Position numbers and translations under genes: made by a program. The notes below the pieces were generated by a model. It was not told the origin of the DNA, made no database searches, and worked only from the letters and a program-made list of their open reading frames with translations. DNA of 55,827 nucleotides from CBDUXP01 sp965371225 [NCBI: uncultured bacterium] (lineage in GTDB: Bacteria; Abyssobacteria; SURF-5; CBDUXP01). The stretch lies in assembly GCA_965371225.1 (NCBI GenBank), contig CBDUXP010000023.1, positions 1 through 55,827 on the forward strand. The letters are read 5' to 3'. This document shows, in pieces, positions 29,894 to 39,222 of the stretch (the first letter of the stretch is position 1; every line of letters starts with the position of its first letter).

Positions 29894-30810
29894 GGGAGCG
29901 CCTGTCCTTCGGATGCCTCCACGATGGCGTACCAATCGGCGCGGGTCAGGGAGACGCGGTACGCGTGTGCTGCCGCGCGGATGCGGTCCACTTGCTGCGT
30001 ACCGATGATGGGGACCACTCCGGCCGGGTGCGCGAGCAGAAAGGCCAGCGCCACCGCAGGGCGTGACGACCCCGCGTGCTGGGCCAGGGTATCCAACCGG
30101 GTCAGCAAGGCTACCAAGCGGTCGCCGTTCGGGTCCTGCCGCGCCTCGCCAAGAGACAACCCCAACAGCCCACCGGCGAACGGACTCCAGGCTAAAGGGG
30201 TGATCCCGTGCTGCAGGCACTGGTCCAATACGCCATCACGAAGGGGATCGAGGCACCAGGCGCTGAACTCCGGCTGATGCGTGACGATGGGAAACGGCAG
30301 GTGCGCTTGCAACGCGGCAAACTGCGCGGCGGTGAAGTTGGAGACTCCCACCTCACGAACGAGTCCGGACTCCCGAAGCCCGGTCAGCGCTTCAGCGACG
30401 GCCCGCGGATGCTCAAGCCAGTCGGGCCGGTGGAGCTGGTAGAGATCGATGACCTCCACACCCAGGCGACGCAGCGACTCCTCACACGCCTGCCGAATGT
30501 GGGCGGGCGTCGAATCGTAGGGCATGCCGGGAACGATGCCGCATTTCGTCGCAATGACCATGCGGTCCCGCAACGCGGGGGCTTCGCGCAAGACGGCGCC
30601 GAAGAGACTCTCCGCGGCGCCTTCACCCCCGTAGATATCGGCATGGTCAAACAGGGTGATGCCCACGTCGAGCGCCGCTTCGACCTTGCGGCGGGCCGCG
30701 GCCACATCGGTGCCGGCGAACCGCCAGCAGCCATACGCGATCGGCCCCACCTGGAGGCCGGAAGCCCCGAGCCGGCGGGGTTCCGCGGAGAGGGACAACC
30801 CGGAGGCCAT
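29890..30810 (-). CDS. Aldo/keto reductase
   Basis: A 306-residue NAD(P)H-dependent (alpha/beta)8-barrel oxidoreductase. The catalytic tetrad is visible: Asp and Tyr in FDHADIYGG, Lys in IATKCGI and His in LYQLHRPDW. The C-terminal GVVPIIGTQQVDRIRA is the cofactor-binding segment. ATG at 30810 gives the usual family length. It lies 39 bases downstream of the amidase gene and is coupled to the truncated gene. Substrate unknown. Confidence 0.9.
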   Translation of the reverse strand: MASGLSLSAEPRRLGASGLQVGPIAYGCWRFAGTDVAAARRKVEAALDVGITLFDHADIYGGEGAAESLFGAVLREAPALRDRMVIATKCGIVPGMPYDSTPAHIRQACEESLRRLGVEVIDLYQLHRPDWLEHPRAVAEALTGLRESGLVREVGVSNFTAAQFAALQAHLPFPIVTHQPEFSAWCLDPLRDGVLDQCLQHGITPLAWSPFAGGLLGLSLGEARQDPNGDRLVALLTRLDTLAQHAGSSRPAVALAFLLAHPAGVVPIIGTQQVDRIRAAAHAYRVSLTRADWYAIVEASEGQALP

Positions 30811-30849
30811 GGCGCAAAGTGTACCCGATGCACCCGGGCCGAAACGGGG

Positions 30850-32340
30850 CTACGTCAGGGGCCGCGGGCGCCGATCGCGCCACGGACGCGCCTGCTCCAA
30901 CTGCCCCGCCAGGCGGAAGAGGGTCGCCTCATCTCCGAACCTGCCTACGAACTGCAACCCGATCGGGAGCCCGGCCTCGTTCCAGTAGAGCGGCACGGAC
31001 ATGGCCGGCTGGCCGGTCATGTTGAAGGGCATGGTATTGCCCGTCGCTTCAAAGACCTGCTCCGCCATCAGAGACACCAGCCCGTCCAAGGCAGCGCGCA
31101 CGGGGACGGTACACACCAACTTCATCATGAATGTTTCGATGGGCTTCGGGTTCTGTTCCCCGATTCGAGTGGGGGGGTGCGCCTGGGTCAGCGTCACGAC
31201 CACGTCATAACGCTCCATGAATCTCGCCATCGCCCGACCGCCGGCATGAGCGAAGGCGATGCTCTCCTCCAGGTCTCGGCCGCTCATCTTGCGGCCGATC
31301 ACATTAAACAGCCACGTCGTAATTTCGAACTCCGATACCGTGGGCTCGCGCCCGAGCTTGCGGCCGGCCGCGGCGATGTCCGCCGCGGTGCTGGCGGCGA
31401 GCACCTTCAGAAACGCGGGCACCCACGTCTCGCGCTCGATGGGCAGGGTGACTTCCTCGACCTCATGCCCCAGGCTCTGCAGGAGCGCCGCGGCATCGTC
31501 CAGCGCCGCGCGACAATCGGGATGCGTCGTCTTGCCAAACAGATTCTGCGCGGTCACCCCGATACGGAGGCGGCCGGGATCCTGCCCCACCTCCTGGAGG
31601 AACGGCCGCGCGGGCGGAGGCGCGCAGTAGGGCGCGCCGAGGTCCGGACCGTGGGTCGCATCGAGAACCGCCGCACTATCGCGCACGCTGCGCGTGAGGA
31701 CATGTTCCAGCACGAACCCGTTCCAACTCTCGGCCATGTCCGGTCCCATCGGGTTGCGCCCGCGCGTCGGCTTCAGGCCAAAGAGACCGCAACAGGATGC
31801 GGGAACGCGAATGGACCCGCCGCCGTCGCCGCCGTGCGCGACCGGGACCATGCCCGCTGCGATGGCCGCACCCGACCCGCCGCTCGATCCGCCCGGCGTG
31901 TACTCTGGGTTCCAGGGATTCCGTGCAGGACCGCGGACCTCCGATTCCGTGACGGCCTTCAACCCATACTCTGGCGTATTCGTCCGACCGACCACAATCA
32001 ACCCCGCGCGCTTATATCGTGCGACCAGTTCGGTGTCGTGGTCCGGCACGTAGTTCCGTTCGAACGCGCACGAAGAGGTGGTGGGCGTGCCGGCGTAGGC
32101 CGCGAGGAGGTCTTTGAGCAGGAAGGGCACTCCGGCCAGCGGCCCATCGGGCAGAGGGGCCGCCGCCGCGGCGCGCGCCTCGTCGTACAAGGTGTGCACG
32201 ACGGCATTGAGGGGCGGGTTCCGCTCGGTGATGCGCTCGATAGCCGCTTCGACCAACTCCGTGGGGTGCATCTCCTTGCGGCGCACCAACTCCGCCAATC
32301 CCAGGGCGTCGTACTGCTCGTATTCCGTGAAACTCGACAT
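30850..32340 (-). CDS. Amidase signature family protein
   Basis: A 496-residue amidase with the Ser-Ser-Lys triad in FLLKDL and the glycine-rich signature [16 protein letters not shown] followed by [12 protein letters not shown]. These enzymes hydrolyse amide bonds of small molecules; GatA is a relative, but no gatB or gatC is adjacent. ATG at 32340 is preferred over GTG at 32346 because GGGAGGGG then lies at proper distance. It is first gene of the minus-strand metabolic run and divergent from the alcohol dehydrogenase gene. Confidence 0.9.
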   Translation of the reverse strand: MSSFTEYEQYDALGLAELVRRKEMHPTELVEAAIERITERNPPLNAVVHTLYDEARAAAAAPLPDGPLAGVPFLLKDLLAAYAGTPTTSSCAFERNYVPDHDTELVARYKRAGLIVVGRTNTPEYGLKAVTESEVRGPARNPWNPEYTPGGSSGGSGAAIAAGMVPVAHGGDGGGSIRVPASCCGLFGLKPTRGRNPMGPDMAESWNGFVLEHVLTRSVRDSAAVLDATHGPDLGAPYCAPPPARPFLQEVGQDPGRLRIGVTAQNLFGKTTHPDCRAALDDAAALLQSLGHEVEEVTLPIERETWVPAFLKVLAASTAADIAAAGRKLGREPTVSEFEITTWLFNVIGRKMSGRDLEESIAFAHAGGRAMARFMERYDVVVTLTQAHPPTRIGEQNPKPIETFMMKLVCTVPVRAALDGLVSLMAEQVFEATGNTMPFNMTGQPAMSVPLYWNEAGLPIGLQFVGRFGDEATLFRLAGQLEQARPWRDRRPRPLT

Positions 32341-32420
32341 CCACACCCCTCCCCCGCACGTGCCCGCGCTGCTAATGCGCGCGCACTCTACTTCAGCAGA
32401 CCTGCGGCATCAAGCGATCC

Positions 32421-32449
32421 TTGACAGTGCGCGAACCCACTGCTAGCGT
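32421..32449 (+). promoter_or_regulatory. Promoter of the alcohol dehydrogenase gene
   Basis: A perfect TTGACA (32421-32426), a 17-base spacer and TAGCGT (32444-32449). The -10 is weak, three of six. Transcription would start near 32456, 60 bases before the gene. Confidence 0.5.
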
Positions 32450-32515
32450 CTGCGCGAGGCGCGTCCAGACGGGGCGGGGACTTGCGGACCCGGACACGGG
32501 CAGAGGGTGTTGGCC

Positions 32516-33607
32516 ATGCAGACGCAGGCGGCGATTCTCGAACGGCAGGGCGAGCCGCTGCGCGTGGAGACGGTGGAGGTGGCCGACCCGGCGCGCGGCG
32601 AGGTCCGCGTGCGCATGCAGGCGTGCGGCATCTGCCGCAGCGATTTGCACGCGATCGACGGTGGGGAGGACGTGCAAGTGCCTGCCGTGCTCGGCCACGA
32701 GGGGGCGGGAATCGTGGACGCGGTCGGGCCGGACGTCACGCTCGTGCAGCCGGGCGCGAACGTAATCCTGTCGTGGACGCCCGCGTGCGGAACGTGTCCG
32801 CCGTGCGGCCGCGGGGAGGTGCATCTCTGCCAGGGCGTGCGCATGAGCGTGGGCGCGGAGGGGCCGCTCCGCTGGGGGAAGCAGGGACTGGACCGTTTTA
32901 TGGGGCTCGGCGCGTTCTGCGAACACGTAGTGGTTCCCGAACGCATGGCCGTCCCGGTACCGCCGGTGATTCCCGCCACGGAAGCGTGCCTCATCGGGTG
33001 CGGCGTCATGACCGGGTTCGGCGCCGCGACGAACAGCGCCGCCGTGCAGCCGGGCGAGCGGGTGGCGGTGTTCGGGTGTGGCGGCGTGGGGCTCGCCGCG
33101 ATCCAAGGCGCGCGCATAGCTGGCGCCGCGGAGATTCTCGCGTTCGATCCATTGCCGCAACGGCGCGCGCTGGCCGAACGACTGGGGGCAACACTCGTCG
33201 CAGACGCGCAGGCCGCGGGAGAGACGATCCGGTCGCGGACCGAGGACGGGGTCGACGTGGCGATTGAATGCGTGGGGAACCCGGAAGTGATGGTGGCGGC
33301 GTTCAGCTACCTGCGCCCCGGCGGACGCGCCATCGTGGTCGGGTTGCCGGACTTAAGCGCGACCGTGGAGTTCGCCGCGCTGGCGCTCCTGACCGAACGC
33401 TCCATCGGCGGATCCATGTACGGCTCCGCCACGCCCCGCCTGGATTTCCCGAAGTTGGTGCGCTTGGTTCAGGACGGGGACTTGGACTTGGCGAGCATGG
33501 TGGAGCACGTGCGACCGTTCACGACTGACGAGGTCAACGCCGGCATCGCCGACATGCGCGCCGGCACCTACACCCGCGTCGTCTTGGCGTTTTCGCCCAC
33601 CCCGTAG
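32516..33607 (+). CDS. Zinc-dependent alcohol dehydrogenase (MDR family)
   Basis: A 363-residue medium-chain dehydrogenase. Catalytic zinc ligands are Cys37 in ACGICRSDLH and His61-Glu62 in GHEGAG, with Cys in LIGCGVMTG. The structural zinc lobe CGTCPPCGRGEVHLC has four cysteines. The Rossmann motif is VFGCGGVGLAA, followed by an acidic residue in LAFDP that suggests NAD rather than NADP. ATG at 32516 follows GAGGG. It is closest in style to class III/S-(hydroxymethyl) or aryl-alcohol dehydrogenases; the substrate is not defined. Confidence 0.9.
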   Translation: MQTQAAILERQGEPLRVETVEVADPARGEVRVRMQACGICRSDLHAIDGGEDVQVPAVLGHEGAGIVDAVGPDVTLVQPGANVILSWTPACGTCPPCGRGEVHLCQGVRMSVGAEGPLRWGKQGLDRFMGLGAFCEHVVVPERMAVPVPPVIPATEACLIGCGVMTGFGAATNSAAVQPGERVAVFGCGGVGLAAIQGARIAGAAEILAFDPLPQRRALAERLGATLVADAQAAGETIRSRTEDGVDVAIECVGNPEVMVAAFSYLRPGGRAIVVGLPDLSATVEFAALALLTERSIGGSMYGSATPRLDFPKLVRLVQDGDLDLASMVEHVRPFTTDEVNAGIADMRAGTYTRVVLAFSPTP

Positions 33608-33619
33608 GCACGGCACCGG

Positions 33620-34795
33620 ATGCGTCTGTCAAGCGTTCTCTCCATCCTGTTGGTGCCGGGCAGCCCCGCGTTCGCGGTTGGCGCCGGGGGCACCACGGTC
33701 CCCGAGACGGCCTACACGAGCGCGGACGTCGTCATGTTGGTGACGTACATTCTGCTCGCGCTGATTTTCTCCTTCCTCTGTTCGATAGCCGAAGCGGTGC
33801 TGTTGAGCATTACCCCGGCGTACATTGCAGGACTGCGAGAGTTGCGCCCCGATCTGGCGGCGCTACTCAAACGGTTGAAGCAGGATAAAGTCGATCAATC
33901 GCTTGCGGCGATTCTGACGCTGAACACCATTGCGCATACCGTTGGGGCGATCGGCTCCGGGGCGAAGGCCACGGTCGTCTTTGGCAGCGCCTGGTTTGGC
34001 CTGTTTTCGGCAGCCTTGACGCTGACGATCCTGTTTCTATCCGAGATCATTCCCAAAACGCTCGGGGCGGTCTTCTGGCGGGAACTCGCCGGGCCCACGG
34101 CGGTGGTGGTGCGCGCGCTCATCGTGGCGTTGTATCCGCTGATCTGGATCTCCGAACGATTGACCAAACTCATAGCGGGGCGCAAGAACGTCCACGCCTT
34201 TAGCCGTGATGAGTTCATCGCCATGGCGGGCATCGGAGAAGCGGCCGGAAAAATCGACGAGCAGGAGTCCGGGATCATCCGCAACCTCTTCCGGTTGAAG
34301 ATGTTGGTGGCACAGGACATCATGACGCCGCGCACCGTGATCGTGGGGTTCCGGCAAGACGCGACGGTGGCGGAAGCGGTGACGGCCAACCCGCAATGTT
34401 CGCGACTGCTGCTCTATGGGACGAATCTTGACCAAGTGACCGGCTTCGCCCTGAAAGAGGACGTGCTGGTTCTGAAGGCGCAGGGGCAGGACGCGGTCAA
34501 GCTCGAGACGGTACGGCGGGACATCCTCACCGTGCCGGGACAGATGCCGCTGCCAGGCCTGCTGGAGACCTTTCTCAATCAGCGGCAGCATATTGCCCTG
34601 GTGGTGAATGAATACGGCGGGACGCAAGGGCTCGTGACTCTCGAAGACGTGGTGGAGACGCTGTTGGGGAAGGAAATCGTGGACGAACTGGACACGGTGG
34701 AAGACATGCAAGCGATGGCCCGGCAACAGTGGGCCAAACGCGCGAAGGCCCTGGGCCTGGACGTGGACACCTCGATCGACAGTCCGGCGGAATAG
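33620..34795 (+). CDS. CNNM/CorC-type membrane protein with DUF21 and paired CBS domains
   Basis: A 391-residue inner-membrane protein. After a hydrophobic leader, residues 35-190 contain the DUF21 transmembrane domain (IFSFLCSIAEAVLLSI, FLSEIIPKTLGA). Two CBS motifs follow at about 225-345 (QDIMTPRTVIVGF and HIALVVNEYGGTQGLVTLEDVVE). The C-terminal CorC_HlyC domain is missing, so this is the short form. The family is linked to Mg2+ or Co2+ efflux and regulated by nucleotide binding to the CBS pair. ATG at 33620 lies 12 bases after the alcohol dehydrogenase; a shared transcript is likely but a shared function is not. Confidence 0.88.
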   Translation: MRLSSVLSILLVPGSPAFAVGAGGTTVPETAYTSADVVMLVTYILLALIFSFLCSIAEAVLLSITPAYIAGLRELRPDLAALLKRLKQDKVDQSLAAILTLNTIAHTVGAIGSGAKATVVFGSAWFGLFSAALTLTILFLSEIIPKTLGAVFWRELAGPTAVVVRALIVALYPLIWISERLTKLIAGRKNVHAFSRDEFIAMAGIGEAAGKIDEQESGIIRNLFRLKMLVAQDIMTPRTVIVGFRQDATVAEAVTANPQCSRLLLYGTNLDQVTGFALKEDVLVLKAQGQDAVKLETVRRDILTVPGQMPLPGLLETFLNQRQHIALVVNEYGGTQGLVTLEDVVETLLGKEIVDELDTVEDMQAMARQQWAKRAKALGLDVDTSIDSPAE

Positions 34796-34830
34796 GAGGC
34801 GCCAGCCGGGGCTGTCAGCCCGCTCGCCTC
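34796..34830. terminator. Imperfect stem between convergent genes
   Basis: GAGGCG (34796-34801) pairs with CGCCTC (34825-34830) around an inner GGGC/GCCC stem, in the 39-base gap between the CNNM-type gene and the methyltransferase gene. Possible bidirectional terminator without a T-run. Confidence 0.35.
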
Positions 34831-34834
34831 GGCG

Positions 34835-35755
34835 TCACCGTACCGGTTTCCGCGCGCGGAAATCGATGATGCCACCGCGATTACTCAGGTACGCGAGACC
34901 CTCGAACGGAAGCACCCCCAACAGGAGCACACTGTAGACGGGCGTCTTGCCGTGTTGCATTCGCGGCCGCCAGCCACGCGCCACGAGCAGATTCTGCACC
35001 GAGAGGGCGGTTTGGAGGTGGGGCGCGGTGGCGATGACCTGCTCGCCGAACCCGGCGGCCTCCAGCGCGCGGCGCAACCCGGCGCGCGTGAACACCTGCA
35101 GGTGGCGCGGGTAATGGTAGCCCGCCCAGTAGGCACCGAATAGTCTCGCTTCCCAACTGTCCTTGCAGGGTAGTTGTCCCAGCACCGTTCCGCCGGGTTT
35201 GAGCAGTTGCCAGGCCTTCTCGAACACGAGCCGGGGATCGACCACATGCTCGATCAGGTGATTCATGGACACGATGTCGTACCCGCCGACGTGCGCGGTG
35301 ACGTCCATTTCTTCGAGGGTGCCGGTGGCCACGTCATACCCGCGCTCGCGGGCGCGGGCGGCCATCTCAGGTTGAATCTCCACTCCAGCGCATTCCAAGC
35401 GACAGAATTTCCGCAGCTCCTCGAAATGGCGGCAATCGCCTGCCCCCACGTCGAACAGGCGCCCGCCCTCCCCTGCGAAGCGGGCGTACGAGCGCGCCCG
35501 CGTGCGAGCGCGGAGCCCCACCAACGCCCGGGCTACCAGCCCGTGGTCATCATGGTAGGCGTGGTAGTGCGCCGGATACATGGCCACCACTTCGGCCGCT
35601 GTTGGCCGCGGATAGAGGAACTCCGACGCGCAGTCCGGGCAGCCGTACTCGGCGAACTCCCGCTCCGTCTCCACCCAGTACTCGTAATCCTGCGGCTGCC
35701 TCTCGAGGCGGCGCGCACCCGCGCCTTCGCAGATCGGACAGACGATCGAAGCCAT
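34835..35755 (-). CDS. SAM-dependent methyltransferase with N-terminal zinc-finger-like motif
   Basis: A 306-residue protein. CPIC near the start and CPDC about 30 residues later form a zinc-binding head common in sugar methyltransferases of polysaccharide clusters. The class I SAM motif is LFDVGAGDCRHFEEL, followed by AGVEIQPEM, MNHLIEHVVDP and LKPGG. ATG at 35755 is used; the ribosome binding site is weak. It marks the edge of the surface polysaccharide locus and probably methylates a nucleotide sugar or glycan. Confidence 0.85.
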   Translation of the reverse strand: MASIVCPICEGAGARRLERQPQDYEYWVETEREFAEYGCPDCASEFLYPRPTAAEVVAMYPAHYHAYHDDHGLVARALVGLRARTRARSYARFAGEGGRLFDVGAGDCRHFEELRKFCRLECAGVEIQPEMAARARERGYDVATGTLEEMDVTAHVGGYDIVSMNHLIEHVVDPRLVFEKAWQLLKPGGTVLGQLPCKDSWEARLFGAYWAGYHYPRHLQVFTRAGLRRALEAAGFGEQVIATAPHLQTALSVQNLLVARGWRPRMQHGKTPVYSVLLLGVLPFEGLAYLSNRGGIIDFRARKPVR

Positions 35756-35765
35756 AAGGCGGGCC

Positions 35766-35939
35766 TTAGGCGGCCCCGGCCGGCGGAGGCGCGACCAGGT
35801 TCGCGCGCGCGTACAGGGAGCTGCGCTTCACGCGTGCCGGCCGGGTTTCGTTATAGGCGCGCGCACGCAGCAACCGATGCACCGCCCCGAGGAGACGGAA
35901 CGGAGGTGGGGGCAAGAGCGGGTGCGCGGGTGAAGTCAT
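35766..35939 (-). CDS. Possible small protein of unknown function
   Basis: A 57-residue frame (ATG at 35939) ends ten bases before the methyltransferase start. It has a proline-rich N-terminus, LLPPPPFRLLGAVHRLLRAR, then a basic stretch. No ribosome binding site or family is evident, and GC-rich DNA gives such frames by chance. It is listed because of its operon-like spacing; the surrounding 35756-36239 stretch otherwise holds no gene. Confidence 0.25.
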   Translation of the reverse strand: MTSPAHPLLPPPPFRLLGAVHRLLRARAYNETRPARVKRSSLYARANLVAPPPAGAA

Positions 35940-36239
35940 GATTGGGCGCAAGAACAGGCACGTAGTATAAAGCCACGCGCCGCGGGGCCGCGCGCAGCCA
36001 CCTGTGCGCCGGGCCGCGGTGGGGTGAGGTAGGCGATTCGCGACGCGTCGGGGTTTCACCGCGCATTGTGTCCCGTCGCTATAGTAGAATTTGCGCGCCT
36101 TCTTGCGCGTGCGCACCGCATGGGGGGGGGGACGGGCCGGGCCTGCCCATTCGCGGCCGAGACGCTGCGTACCGGCACGGAAGAGCCGGAACCCACCTCC
36201 CCCGCGGCGGACATGAGGAGAGGGACGAGAGCGCGATCC

Positions 36240-38120
36240 ATGTGCGGCATCACTGGAGTATTTCATCGGAACGGCGAACCCGTGTCCCCGGTCGTGCTGC
36301 GCCGGATGACGGATGCCATCGCACACCGGGGCCCGGACGGCGAAGGGTTCTACACGGACAGCTTCGTCGGGCTGGGGCACCGGCGCCTGGCGATCATCGA
36401 CCTCTCCCCGGCCGGGCACCAGCCCATGCTCACCCCGGACGGCACGTACGCGCTCACGTACAACGGCGAGGTGTACAACTTTCAGGAATTGCGGTTGGAA
36501 TTGGAAGCGCTGGGCCATCAATTCCACTCGCGTACGGATTCGGAAGTGGTCCTACACGGATATGCCGAATGGGGTGAGGGCGTTCTGGACCGGCTCAACG
36601 GCATGTTTGCGTTCGCGATTTGGGATCGAAAGCGCCAAGAGCTGTTCCTGGCGCGGGACCGTTACGGCATTAAGCCCCTGTACTACACCATGCTGGGTCA
36701 CCGGTTCCTCTTCGGCTCCGAGATTAAGGCCCTCCTGGCGCATCCGGAGTGCCGGGCGGCGCTCGATACGCCTGCCTTACTAGAATATTTCACGTTCCAG
36801 AATTTCTTCACGGATCGCACGCTCTTTCGTGGGGTGAAACCCCTGCCGGCTGGTACGTTCCTGCGCATCCGCCTGGCCGGCGACGACTCCCTGTCCCCCC
36901 ACCGGTACTGGGATTACGCGTTCGCGGAACCCGAGGAAGCGGAGGACGAAGAGGCATACTTGGAAGAACTCGACCGCCTGTTCCGCCAGGCGGTGAGCCG
37001 CCAGTTGGTGAGCGACGTACCGGTCGGCGCCTACTTGAGTGGGGGGATGGACTCCGGCTCCATCACCGCGCTGGCAGCGGAACAGCTGCCGGAGATGCGC
37101 ACCTTCACCGTAGGGTTCGATTTGCATTCCGCCTCCGGGATCGAACTGGGTTTCGACGAACGGGAGCGCGCGGAGTACATGTCGTACTTGTTCAAGACCG
37201 AGCACTACGAGATGGTCCTGAAGGCCGGCGATATGGAGCGGGCGCTGCCCACCATGACGCGGCACCTGGAAGAGCCACGGGTAGGCCAGAGCTACCCCAA
37301 CTTTTACGCGGCCCAACTGTGCAGCAAGTTCAACAAGGTGGTGCTCTCCGGGGCCGGCGGCGACGAACTCTGGGGCGGGTATCCGTGGCGGTACTACCGC
37401 GCGGTGGTCAATGATGACTTCGAGCATTACATCGACAAGTACTACGCCTTCTGGCAGCGTCTCGTCAGCAACTCGACACTGCGCAAGCTCTTTCAACCCA
37501 TCTGGGGGGAGGTCGACGGCGTCTGGACGCGGGATATCTTCCGCGATGTGTTTGCCGATCACGCGGCCCGCTTTACCCGACCCGAGGACTACGTGAACCA
37601 CTCGCTGTACTTCGAGGCGAAGACGTTTCTTCACGGACTCCTGACCGTGGAGGACAAGCTCAGCATGGCGCACAGCCTGGAAACCCGCGTGCCATTCCTG
37701 GATAACGATCTCGTCGACTTTGCCATGCGCGTGCCGGTCCGTCTGAAACTGGGCAACCTGGGGGACGTGGTGAAGCTGGACGAAAACGAACCCGGGCACA
37801 AGACGACCAAGTACTTCGACAGAACGCAGGACGGCAAACTCCTCCTGCGGCGGGCCATGCGGCGCTACATTCCCACCGCCGTGACCGAGGCCACGAAACA
37901 GGGGTTTTCCGCACCCGACGCGAGCTGGTTCAAAGGCGAAAGTATTCAGTACCTGCGGCGTACCTTGTTCGAGGGCCAGGCGCGCCTCTTCGAGTATCTG
38001 GATCGTGATGCCGTGCATGCGCTGGTCAACGAACATCTGGACGGGCAGGCGAATCGGCGCCTGTTCATTTGGTCCCTCTTGAGTGTGGAACAATGGCTGA
38101 AGACGTTCCTGCCCACCTAG
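36240..38120 (+). CDS. asnB: Asparagine synthase (glutamine-hydrolysing), AsnB type
   Basis: A 626-residue protein starting MCGITGVF, so the glutaminase nucleophile Cys2 is present; this fixes the start at ATG 36240 despite a longer open frame. AHRGPDGEG and the class II glutaminase fold fill the first 200 residues. The synthetase PP-loop LSGGMDSGS lies near residue 265, and VLSGAGGDELWGGY and HSLETRVPFLD are conserved synthetase blocks. It may serve general asparagine synthesis, but AsnB-like proteins in polysaccharide clusters often amidate sugars or substituents. The plus-strand polysaccharide genes follow directly. Confidence 0.9.
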   Translation: MCGITGVFHRNGEPVSPVVLRRMTDAIAHRGPDGEGFYTDSFVGLGHRRLAIIDLSPAGHQPMLTPDGTYALTYNGEVYNFQELRLELEALGHQFHSRTDSEVVLHGYAEWGEGVLDRLNGMFAFAIWDRKRQELFLARDRYGIKPLYYTMLGHRFLFGSEIKALLAHPECRAALDTPALLEYFTFQNFFTDRTLFRGVKPLPAGTFLRIRLAGDDSLSPHRYWDYAFAEPEEAEDEEAYLEELDRLFRQAVSRQLVSDVPVGAYLSGGMDSGSITALAAEQLPEMRTFTVGFDLHSASGIELGFDERERAEYMSYLFKTEHYEMVLKAGDMERALPTMTRHLEEPRVGQSYPNFYAAQLCSKFNKVVLSGAGGDELWGGYPWRYYRAVVNDDFEHYIDKYYAFWQRLVSNSTLRKLFQPIWGEVDGVWTRDIFRDVFADHAARFTRPEDYVNHSLYFEAKTFLHGLLTVEDKLSMAHSLETRVPFLDNDLVDFAMRVPVRLKLGNLGDVVKLDENEPGHKTTKYFDRTQDGKLLLRRAMRRYIPTAVTEATKQGFSAPDASWFKGESIQYLRRTLFEGQARLFEYLDRDAVHALVNEHLDGQANRRLFIWSLLSVEQWLKTFLPT

Positions 38121-38151
38121 AGTGCCGCACGGCGGGCGCAGCGCCGACCGC

Positions 38152-39054
38152 ATGAAGCGCTGCGTGATCACCGGTGCGAGCGGTCTCATCGGTTCGGAGG
38201 TCTGCCGCACGCTGCCGGGCGAGTGGGAGGTGACCGCCGCCGCGCGCCGACCGCCACCCCCGGCGGACGGGGGGGCGGAGTTGATCCATGTACCGGTGGA
38301 TCTCGCCGACCGATGGCCCACGGACGCTCTACCGGAGCGGACGGATGTGGTCGTGCACCTGGCGCAGTCGGAAGACTTCCGGGCGTTTCCGGACCGCGCG
38401 CCCGACGTGTTCGCCGTCAACACGCACAGTACGGTTCAGCTATTGGACTACGCGTGGCGCGCGGGCGCCCACACGTTCGTCCTCGCGTCCGCCGGCGGCG
38501 TCCGGCCGCCGGCACCCCCGGCCGGCAACCACACGCGCACGGGAGCGAGCCCCGCGTCCAGAGACCTGGGCTTCTACCTGGGCACGAAGCTCTGCTCGGA
38601 GATTCTGGCCGAGGCCTACCGTCCCCACCTGCACCTGGTGATCCTCCGCTTCTTCTTCGTGTACGGCCCCGGCCAGCGCGCCGACATGCTGATCCCCCGG
38701 CTGGTGGCGGCGGTCCGCGACGGGCGGCCGATCACGTTGCAGGGTCCCGACGGCGTGCGGCTGAATCCGACCGACGTGACCGATGCCGCGCGCGCGGTCC
38801 GCCTCGCCATGGCGCTCGAGTGCAGCGTCACGCTCGACATCGCGGGCCCGGAAGCGATCAGCCTGCGCGCCCTGGGCACCCACATCGGCCGCAGCGTCCG
38901 GCGGGAGCCCGTGTTTACCCAGACGGATGAGGCCGCTCCCACCCACTTGGCGGCTGATACGAGCGACATGGCCCGCCTGCTGGCCCCGCCCCAGGTGGGG
39001 GTGGAAGCCGGCCTCCGGCGGTATATCGCCGCCACGTATCCCGACGCGATCTAA
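38152..39054 (+). CDS. NAD-dependent sugar epimerase/dehydratase (extended SDR)
   Basis: A 300-residue protein. The Rossmann motif TGASGLIG begins at residue 7, and the YxxxK pair is in GFYLGTKLCSE. FFFVYGPGQRADMLIP is typical of nucleotide-sugar epimerases. ATG at 38152, 31 bases after the asparagine synthase gene, is chosen because the cofactor motif sits right behind it; the ribosome binding site is weak. The substrate is not evident. Confidence 0.85.
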   Translation: MKRCVITGASGLIGSEVCRTLPGEWEVTAAARRPPPPADGGAELIHVPVDLADRWPTDALPERTDVVVHLAQSEDFRAFPDRAPDVFAVNTHSTVQLLDYAWRAGAHTFVLASAGGVRPPAPPAGNHTRTGASPASRDLGFYLGTKLCSEILAEAYRPHLHLVILRFFFVYGPGQRADMLIPRLVAAVRDGRPITLQGPDGVRLNPTDVTDAARAVRLAMALECSVTLDIAGPEAISLRALGTHIGRSVRREPVFTQTDEAAPTHLAADTSDMARLLAPPQVGVEAGLRRYIAATYPDAI

Positions 39055-39102
39055 GCACCCGCCGTACGGCCGAAAGCGGCTGGGTCTATATAGCCGGGTA
39101 TA

Positions 39103-39108
39103 TATAAT
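39103..39108 (+). promoter_or_regulatory. Possible -10 element before the glycan genes
   Basis: A perfect TATAAT in the AT-rich stretch GGGTATATATAATGG, about 115 bases upstream of the epimerase gene at 39223. No -35 consensus is visible. It may drive the epimerase/glycosyltransferase run. Confidence 0.35.
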
Positions 39109-39222
39109 GGTTGCTGCCCGGATCGCCGCGGTGAGAGACGCGGGCCCCGCAGGCGCGAACCACAGGGGGCGGAATGCACGGGCGCTACGCTCCCCAGGTA
39201 GAGAGGAAAGAGGACCCGGTTC

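Noticed and set aside
30208-32424. A 738-codon plus-strand frame opposite the aldo/keto reductase and amidase genes
   Set aside because: Same GC shadow effect; both minus-strand genes have all catalytic motifs.
35940-36527. Minus-strand frame extending upstream of the possible small protein
   Set aside because: It runs over the start of the asparagine synthase gene and has no coding character.
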